A stretch of DNA of 54,749 nucleotides from JAWAFD01 sp964467175 (lineage in GTDB: Archaea > Micrarchaeota > Micrarchaeia > Anstonellales > J096): the NCBI GenBank assembly GCA_964467175.1, contig CAYXNY010000049.1:1-54749 (forward strand). The letters are read 5' to 3'. The position numbers were made by a program, and so were the translations under genes. The notes beneath the pieces are model-generated. The model ran no database searches and had not been told where the DNA came from. It saw only the letters and a list, made by a program, of their open reading frames with translations. Positions 52,110-54,749 of this stretch are shown here, piece by piece (position 1 is the first letter of the stretch; the number at the start of each line of letters is the position of its first letter).

Positions 52110-52244
52110 TTGGCTGTCAAAAACAATAACGACATCAAAAAAATAAAAAAAGGGGTCTGCCCGGTCTGCGGAAGCAAGCTTGTGCATGAAGAGGGTTGCG
52201 TTGAATGTCCTAGTTGCGGGTGGAGCGAGTGCGAAGTTGCTTAG
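52110..52244 (+). CDS. 44-residue zinc-ribbon protein (TTG start)
   Basis: A very small protein with a double CxxC zinc ribbon: CPVCGSKLVHEEGCVECPSCG (wide spacing Cys17-Cys36), followed by WSEC. Small zinc ribbons of this type occur alone or at the end of larger enzymes such as B12-dependent ribonucleotide reductase; no role can be assigned. The start is inferred as TTG 52110, 6 nt after GAGGGTG; GTG 52101 is too close to that site. It overlaps the MFS gene 3' end by 35 bp, tail to tail. Confidence 0.7.
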   Translation: MAVKNNNDIKKIKKGVCPVCGSKLVHEEGCVECPSCGWSECEVA

Positions 52245-53358
52245 ACCTTATCAGCTTATAAACAACAATTGCAAATGCGATGAACATAAGAAATGAAATC
52301 AGAAAAACCGGAAAGAAACCGAATGTTTGCGCAAGAAAACCCCCACCGACGAGGACCAAGGTCTGAGCGATTCTGGTTGGAATGTGAAGGACTCCTATAT
52401 CAGTTGAAACCATGTCGCTGTTTTTTGTTTCTTTTGCGATTATAAACTCATGAAAGGCGAACAGCACTCCGAACGAAAAAGAAAACAGAAAAAAGAGAAG
52501 AACAAACAAACCCCCGGAGGACATCGGGATTAAGACCAGCGAGATGCTGAGAACGCACATCAAAAAAAGCATGCGCTCGAACATGTTTATTTTCAGAGAG
52601 GTTATGTACGATGCCAACGCGCTAAGCATGTAGAAAATGGTTAAAAAAAGGCCTATCTCCTGATAAGAAAATTGAAGCTGCCCGACCATGAATATGGGAA
52701 AGACAAACATTATCAAAAGGGTAAGGAGAGAAACTGAAAAAACCATCGCGAGGGCAGTCAGCCAGAAAGTCGGCTTTCTCTTTTTAAAAACTGCCCTGGG
52801 CAGATTTTTCAGGTTTATTTTTTTATGCTCGTTTCTTTCTTCAAGCGTGTAGGCAACGACGGCAAGAGCCAGAGAAACAAAGGCAAGGAATATGAATGTG
52901 TTGCCAAAGGATATGCTCGCGATAAGAAAACCGCTTAAAAAAGTGCCGGAGGCGATGGCGACCCTTCTGACAACATCCATAAAAACCGCGTCTTTTTCTT
53001 CATTTTTGTTGGAGGAAGAGTATATCGCCGTCCGATTAACCGCCCAGAACGACTGGGTGGATACCGCCTCGCTGACCTTTGCAACAGCAAAGTGCAATGG
53101 GGCAACAGCAAAGCAGTATATCGCATTCATGAGCGTTGCGGCCACACCATCCGCTATGAAAAATATTCTATAGCCTATGTGGTCTGCTACATAAGCAAAC
53201 AAGATTCTGAAAAACATGCTTACAAAGGGCATTACAGAAAGCAGGATCCCTATCTCAGACAAAGAAAAATTTTTGTATGCGAGATAGAGGGGGAGAATAA
53301 CGCTTACGGAGTAGAATATGAAATGGTCTAAGAAATTTATTGTTGCAATTTTTTTCAT
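52210..53358 (-). CDS. MFS transporter
   Basis: 382 residues with about twelve membrane helices in two halves joined by a basic cytoplasmic loop (EERNEHKKINLKNLPRAVFKKRKP, about 180-200). The MFS loop 2-3 motif is recognisable as AYVADHIGYR. Similar to sugar/drug exporter-type MFS proteins; substrate unknown. ATG 53358 is chosen because TTTTTAAA (53381-53388) lies 27 bp upstream; the alternative six codons earlier has no support. Confidence 0.88.
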   Translation of the reverse strand: MKKIATINFLDHFIFYSVSVILPLYLAYKNFSLSEIGILLSVMPFVSMFFRILFAYVADHIGYRIFFIADGVAATLMNAIYCFAVAPLHFAVAKVSEAVSTQSFWAVNRTAIYSSSNKNEEKDAVFMDVVRRVAIASGTFLSGFLIASISFGNTFIFLAFVSLALAVVAYTLEERNEHKKINLKNLPRAVFKKRKPTFWLTALAMVFSVSLLTLLIMFVFPIFMVGQLQFSYQEIGLFLTIFYMLSALASYITSLKINMFERMLFLMCVLSISLVLIPMSSGGLFVLLFFLFSFSFGVLFAFHEFIIAKETKNSDMVSTDIGVLHIPTRIAQTLVLVGGGFLAQTFGFFPVFLISFLMFIAFAIVVYKLIRSKQLRTRSTRN

Positions 53359-53380
53359 AGATGCAGGTGCTATCAATTAT

Positions 53381-53388
53381 TTTTTAAA
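53381..53388. promoter_or_regulatory. TATA element between MFS gene and tRNA-Asn
   Basis: TTTTTAAA lies 27 bp from the MFS ATG and 42 bp before the tRNA. This fits a leaderless MFS mRNA and a tRNA precursor with a 5' leader of about 15 nt. Confidence 0.4.
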
Positions 53389-53426
53389 CACTTCCATTAT
53401 GAAGAAAACATCTCTTGCAAAAGCAA

Positions 53427-53498
53427 GCCTCGGTAGCTCAGCGGTAGAGCGTCCGGCTGTTAACCGGAAGGCCGTCGGTTCGATCCCGACCCGGGGCG
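53427..53498 (+). tRNA. trnN: tRNA-Asn (GTT)
   Basis: Folds as a full cloverleaf: acceptor GCCTCGG/CCGGGGC (one G-U pair), D stem GCTC/GAGC, anticodon stem TCCGG/CCGGA with loop CTGTTAA (anticodon GTT), variable loop of five, T stem GTCGG/CCGAC with loop TTCGATC. Discriminator G as in other tRNA-Asn. No intron and no encoded CCA. A T-rich tract follows. Confidence 0.97.
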
Positions 53499-53518
53499 TT
53501 TAAATTTTTTATTTTTCA
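53499..53518 (+). terminator. T-rich terminator after tRNA-Asn
   Basis: TTTAAATTTTTTATTTTT directly after the discriminator base; it extends into the end of the converging cysteine synthase gene. Confidence 0.5.
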
Positions 53519-54360
53519 ATCCCAAGAATGCTCAGATATTTGAAGCCCGCATCTGGCACGATAAAAACAGGATATTTCGCTTTATTTAAATACTCCAAAA
53601 CAACCTTATAGATTGCGCCGGAGCTCTGCCCTCCAAAAACCCCCTCCTCCATAATAATTTTTTTCTGGTAGGCGATGGCGTCTTTTAAGGAAACCTCAAC
53701 AAACTCATCCAAAAGTTCCGGCTCCAAAATCTTTGCATACTTTTCCCTGAACGCAAAATTCATAAGCCCTTGGATTATCTCATTCTTCTTTGGCTCGACC
53801 GCAACTATCTTGATATTCGGGTTCTTCTTCTTTAAGTATTTAGCAACACCGGTGATCGTTCCGCCGGTCCCCAACCCGGCGAAAAAATGCGTTATTCTTC
53901 CTTTTGTTTGTCTCCATATTTCCTCGCCGGTTTTTAGGTGCGCCTTTACATTGCTCTCATTTGCAAACTGGTTTGCAAAGAAATAAATGTTTGGTTTTTC
54001 TTCCGCATATTTTTCAGCCTTGTTTATGGCATCTATGGGATCGTCTGCAAGCTCAAGCTCTGCTCCAAAACCGGTTATCATCGCTCTCCTTTCCATGGTC
54101 ATACAGCACGGCATTATTATCTTTACCTTATATCCCTTCACAGCCCCGACAAAAGCCATGGAGATTCCGGTATTTCCCGAGGTCGCTTCAAGGATGGTCA
54201 TTCCTTTTCTCAAACTACCGCTTTTCTCTGCGTCCTCAACAATCTGCTTTGCGATCCTGTCCTTCACAGAACCCGTAGGATTGTAGTATTCGAGCTTCGC
54301 GTACGCTCCGCATTTCAACTTAACCAAGGGCGTGTTGCCTATTGCTGAAAGGATATCCAT
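53509..54360 (-). CDS. cysK: Cysteine synthase family PLP enzyme
   Basis: O-acetylserine (or O-phosphoserine) sulfhydrylase/cystathionine beta-synthase family. It is 283 residues. PLP Lys33 in NPTGSVKDR, the substrate loop TSGNTG (about 59-64), and the phosphate cup GLGTGGTITG (about 156-165). CysK-like rather than CBS because no regulatory domains follow. Homocysteine from AhcY could in principle feed a related reaction, so a cystathionine-forming role cannot be excluded. ATG 54360 has a TATA box 26 bp upstream. Confidence 0.92.
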   Translation of the reverse strand: MDILSAIGNTPLVKLKCGAYAKLEYYNPTGSVKDRIAKQIVEDAEKSGSLRKGMTILEATSGNTGISMAFVGAVKGYKVKIIMPCCMTMERRAMITGFGAELELADDPIDAINKAEKYAEEKPNIYFFANQFANESNVKAHLKTGEEIWRQTKGRITHFFAGLGTGGTITGVAKYLKKKNPNIKIVAVEPKKNEIIQGLMNFAFREKYAKILEPELLDEFVEVSLKDAIAYQKKIIMEEGVFGGQSSGAIYKVVLEYLNKAKYPVFIVPDAGFKYLSILGIEK

Positions 54361-54382
54361 AGCAAAAAGATCAAAAGAAATG

Positions 54383-54390
54383 TTTAAAAA
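54383..54390. promoter_or_regulatory. TATA element between CysK-like and DUF2892-like genes
   Basis: TTTAAAAA centred 26 bp from the CysK-like ATG (54360) and 38 bp from ATG 54424. It would make the former leaderless and give the latter a leader of about 12 nt containing GGTGAG. Confidence 0.45.
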
Positions 54391-54423
54391 CTCTCTTGGG
54401 CGAATAGGAGAACGGTGAGAAAT

Positions 54424-54720
54424 ATGAAGCAGAATGTGGGGATACTTGACCAAACCCTTAGGCTTGTGGTCGGCATTTTCTTGATAGTGCTTGGATTTTA
54501 TTACAGCAACAACTGGATATTGTACATAGTCGGCACGGTTGTCTTGCTCACGGGAATAATTGGCTACTGCCCGGTTTATGAGATGCTCAATATGAGCACT
54601 GTGCAGAAGGGCGAACTGCTTGCGAAGCCCGAAGTAAGGGTCAGCATGGGCCAGAAAACTAAGGCAAAGAAACCTGCCGGAAGAGCCAGAAGAAAGCCTA
54701 TGGGCAGAAGAAAAAGATAA
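54424..54720 (+). CDS. DUF2892-like small membrane protein
   Basis: 98 residues. The first 55 match the DUF2892/YgaP-type transmembrane unit: MKQNVGILDQTLRLVVG, two hydrophobic helices (about 13-27 and 31-46) and GYCPVYEML. The C-terminal 35 residues are a strongly basic Lys/Arg tail not typical of the family, possibly binding nucleic acid or membrane surface. ATG 54424 is chosen; GTG 54415 is part of the Shine-Dalgarno GGTGAG. The remaining 29 bases of the window hold no feature I can see. Confidence 0.8.
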   Translation: MKQNVGILDQTLRLVVGIFLIVLGFYYSNNWILYIVGTVVLLTGIIGYCPVYEMLNMSTVQKGELLAKPEVRVSMGQKTKAKKPAGRARRKPMGRRKR

Positions 54721-54749
54721 AAATAATTGCTCCGGCCGGGATTTCCGCA

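Noticed and set aside
1..54749. CRISPR array
   Set aside because: I saw no regularly spaced direct repeats with unique spacers; the only tandem repeats are within the MopE and PPR-like genes.

Overview
This window reads as a compact archaeal chromosome segment. The informational genes are archaeal/eukaryotic in type: uL1, uL10, P1/L12, eL15, eL43, aIF1A, aIF2-beta, aRF1, SBDS, an Rrp4/Rrp41/Rrp42 exosome, prefoldin, Trm1, Dph5, RIO1 and a nine-gene A-type ATPase. Promoters are TATA boxes about 26 bp upstream of start codons, with many leaderless genes. Intergenic space is minimal, converging genes overlap at their 3' ends, and there are many small orphan secreted or membrane proteins. This would suit a small-genome (DPANN-like) archaeon, but that lineage call is inference and no 16S rRNA lies in the window.

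Layout. 1-2.5 kb: a Cys-rich secreted protein, a TspO-like membrane protein and a MopE-repeat lipoprotein. 2.5-4.5 kb: ribosomal stalk operon uL1-uL10-P1. 4.5-9.2 kb: PEP synthase with a PfkB kinase, a pseudopilin-like orphan, and a second PfkB kinase. 9.2-12 kb: S-adenosylhomocysteine hydrolase, aIF2-beta, aIF1A, RIO1. 12-18.2 kb (minus strand): the archaeal exosome superoperon SBDS-Rrp4-Rrp41-Rrp42-eL43-RpoP-Pcc1-prefoldin beta-DHH, then a small secreted protein and PurA. 18.2-19.7 kb: PurC and eL15. 19.7-28 kb: A-type ATPase operon H-I-K-E-C-F-A-B-D. 28-33.8 kb: a mosaic stretch of visibly AT-richer orphan genes (including a gingipain-like C25 peptidase) around Dph5, bounded by a 176-bp non-coding element with IS6-like inverted ends. 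34-38.5 kb: DUF63 protein, GGPP synthase and two related membrane-anchored orphans. 38.4-48.5 kb: aRF1, an endonuclease III relative that apparently starts at AUU, beta-carbonic anhydrase, GlmS, a large secreted helical protein, Trm1, a PPR-like protein, TruD and a VIT-like transporter. 48.5-54.7 kb: topoisomerase IA, PGK, two small genes, an MFS transporter, tRNA-Asn(GTT), a cysteine synthase family enzyme and a DUF2892-like membrane protein.

How the genes work together. The window supplies RNA decay and ribosome maturation, translation initiation and termination, tRNA modification, ATP synthesis, two steps of purine synthesis, and SAH recycling (AhcY next to a probable adenosine kinase). 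It also supplies gluconeogenic entry (PEP synthase, PGK), isoprenoid lipid precursors and amino sugars (GlmS).

Most notable observations: almost every divergent gene pair shares one near-palindromic TATA box, with three pairs exactly 51 bp apart from start to start; an RpoP at the conserved locus has no cysteines; a probable IS6-derived miniature element; a PPR-like protein with a 102-bp DNA-level tandem repeat; and a uL10 without its usual acidic C-terminal tail.
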